From positions 1 through 6,862 of the forward strand of contig QMPN01000158.1 in NCBI GenBank assembly GCA_003648575.1: a stretch of DNA of 6,862 nucleotides, in the 5' to 3' direction. Source of the stretch: Bacteroidota bacterium (lineage in GTDB: Bacteria > Bacteroidota > Bacteroidia > Bacteroidales > B18-G4). The translations under genes were made by a program, and so were the position numbers. How positions within the stretch are numbered: the stretch's first letter is position 1; each line of letters begins with the position of its first letter. A model generated the notes under the pieces. It ran no database searches and was not told where the DNA came from. It saw nothing but the letters and a program-made list of their open reading frames with translations. Below are positions 6,047-6,862 of the stretch, piece after piece.

Positions 6047-6862
6047 TCATTCACTCTTCCCCAGGAGAACGATATATTCCCATGGCTTCAATACGAGGGT
6101 ATCTTTAGGACTGATTTTAAACACCTTATCGCTTTTCCATTCAATTAATTCCTTTTCTTTGCCTTTATACTTGAAGGAAAACTCTTTTGCGGCAGGACTC
6201 AGGTTGGCGATCACCATCACAACATTATCATCTTTCTTCCTGTGAAAGGCAAAAATAGATTCGTTATCAGTAGTTTTCGCCCGCTTCATCTTAGCTCCTG
6301 CCAGTCCGCTCCACAAGGCAGGGTTCTCTTTTCTCAGTTGCCCCAACTCTCTGTAAAAGCCAGCCTGAGAATAATCGGCCCAATCGATGCTGTCCTTTTC
6401 AAAGAATAACAGGCGCCGATCGAAGGCTGACTCCTGGCCTGAATATATCATAGGCATGCCGGGCAGGGTATAGCTCAGCATGGCAAATGTGTTTACGGCA
6501 TTACCCATACGTTCATATTCCGTTCCATTCCATGAATTTTCATCATGGTTGGTGATGAAGCACATGCGATAGGCATCTTCAGGAAAGCGCTGATCATTCT
6601 TTACAAAATATGCTGCAAGATCATTTGCGTTCTTCTCGCCCCTGGCAATGCTGTTCATGATATGATGGAGTTCCCATGCATATGACATATCGTAAGCATG
6701 AAAATGATGATCTACTTCTTCAGCCTCGGCCAGCATAAATAAGGGTTTGACCTGATCCAACTCTTTCCTGGCCCTGTCCCAGAATTCTAGCGGCACTTCT
6801 CCTGCCACATCACAGCGATAGCCATCCACATCAGCCTCAACAATCCAGTATTTCAGGGCTTC
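6047..6862 (-). CDS. GH13 alpha-amylase family glycoside hydrolase, C-terminal part (5' end outside window)
   Basis: This is the last 271 residues of a retaining alpha-glucan hydrolase of family GH13, open at the window edge and ending in TGA. Three GH13 catalytic blocks are visible. DGYRCDVA carries the nucleophile Asp (fragment residue 18, codon 6811-6809). LFMLAEAEE carries the acid/base Glu (residue 46, codon 6727-6725). FITNHDEN carries the transition-state Asp (residue 107, codon 6544-6542). TLPGMPMIYSGQE near residues 131-145 is the usual end of the TIM barrel, and roughly the last 90 residues form the small beta-sandwich domain C. The first in-window start-like codon (GTG at 6829) is not the real start: the frame runs on to the edge and the nucleophile lies only six residues after it. 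The enzyme probably cleaves starch or maltodextrin; the exact GH13 subfamily is undetermined. Signal peptide, lipobox and catalytic region I are off-window, so location is unknown. It lies upstream of susC, same direction, separated by 229 bp. Confidence 0.95.
   Translation of the reverse strand, partial: EALKYWIVEADVDGYRCDVAGEVPLEFWDRARKELDQVKPLFMLAEAEEVDHHFHAYDMSYAWELHHIMNSIARGEKNANDLAAYFVKNDQRFPEDAYRMCFITNHDENSWNGTEYERMGNAVNTFAMLSYTLPGMPMIYSGQESAFDRRLLFFEKDSIDWADYSQAGFYRELGQLRKENPALWSGLAGAKMKRAKTTDNESIFAFHRKKDDNVVMVIANLSPAAKEFSFKYKGKEKELIEWKSDKVFKISPKDTLVLKPWEYIVLLGKSE

Noticed and set aside
6827..6829. GTG as start codon of the GH13 gene
   Set aside because: The frame continues to the window edge with EALKYWIVEAD, and this codon lies inside the conserved DVDGYRCD catalytic block, so the gene starts outside the window.
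1..6862. Mobile elements, CRISPR arrays, tRNA or rRNA genes, novel defence-type modules
   Set aside because: The window is almost fully occupied by four intact or edge-cut PUL genes; I found no long terminal inverted repeats, spaced repeat arrays or structured RNA genes.

Overview
This window carries one polar set of genes, all on the minus strand, from a starch/maltodextrin-type polysaccharide utilisation locus (PUL) of a Bacteroidota bacterium. The evidence for the phylum is a TonB-dependent SusC transporter with an N-terminal carboxypeptidase-D-like domain, a directly adjacent RagB/SusD lipoprotein, lipoproteins with acidic residues just after the lipidated cysteine, an AT-rich intergenic region with a TTG/TAnnTTTG promoter, and weak, A-rich ribosome binding regions. 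I cannot name the genus. The style is that of environmental Bacteroidales/Marinilabiliales-like or flavobacterial loci rather than gut Bacteroides, but that is an impression.

Layout in transcription order (right to left): (1) 6862-6047, the C-terminal 271 residues of a GH13 alpha-amylase-type glycoside hydrolase whose N-terminus lies beyond the window; (2) 6046-5818, a 229-bp AT-rich intergenic region holding a good candidate promoter for the next gene and several short palindromes; (3) 5817-2821, a full-length SusC-like outer-membrane transporter (998 aa); (4) after an 11-bp gap, 2809-1328, a SusD-like surface lipoprotein (493 aa); (5) after a 59-bp AT-rich gap, 1268-30, a SusE/SusF-like multidomain glycan-binding lipoprotein (412 aa). 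The last 29 bp hold no recognisable gene or terminator.

How the parts probably work together: SusE-like and SusD-like lipoproteins on the cell surface capture alpha-glucan chains, SusD closes over SusC as a lid, and SusC imports oligosaccharides with TonB energy. The GH13 enzyme hydrolyses alpha-glucosidic bonds; whether it acts at the surface or in the periplasm cannot be decided without its N-terminus. Alpha-glucan specificity is inferred from GH13 plus SusE-like neighbours, because SusC and SusD sequences alone do not reveal the substrate.

All three complete genes look intact, with no frameshifts, insertion sequences, CRISPR arrays or RNA genes. I do not see a new biological system here. 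The points most worth a second look are the cluster of 5-2-5 palindromes around the susC promoter, the export-signal-like N-terminus of the SusE homolog, and its divergent third domain.
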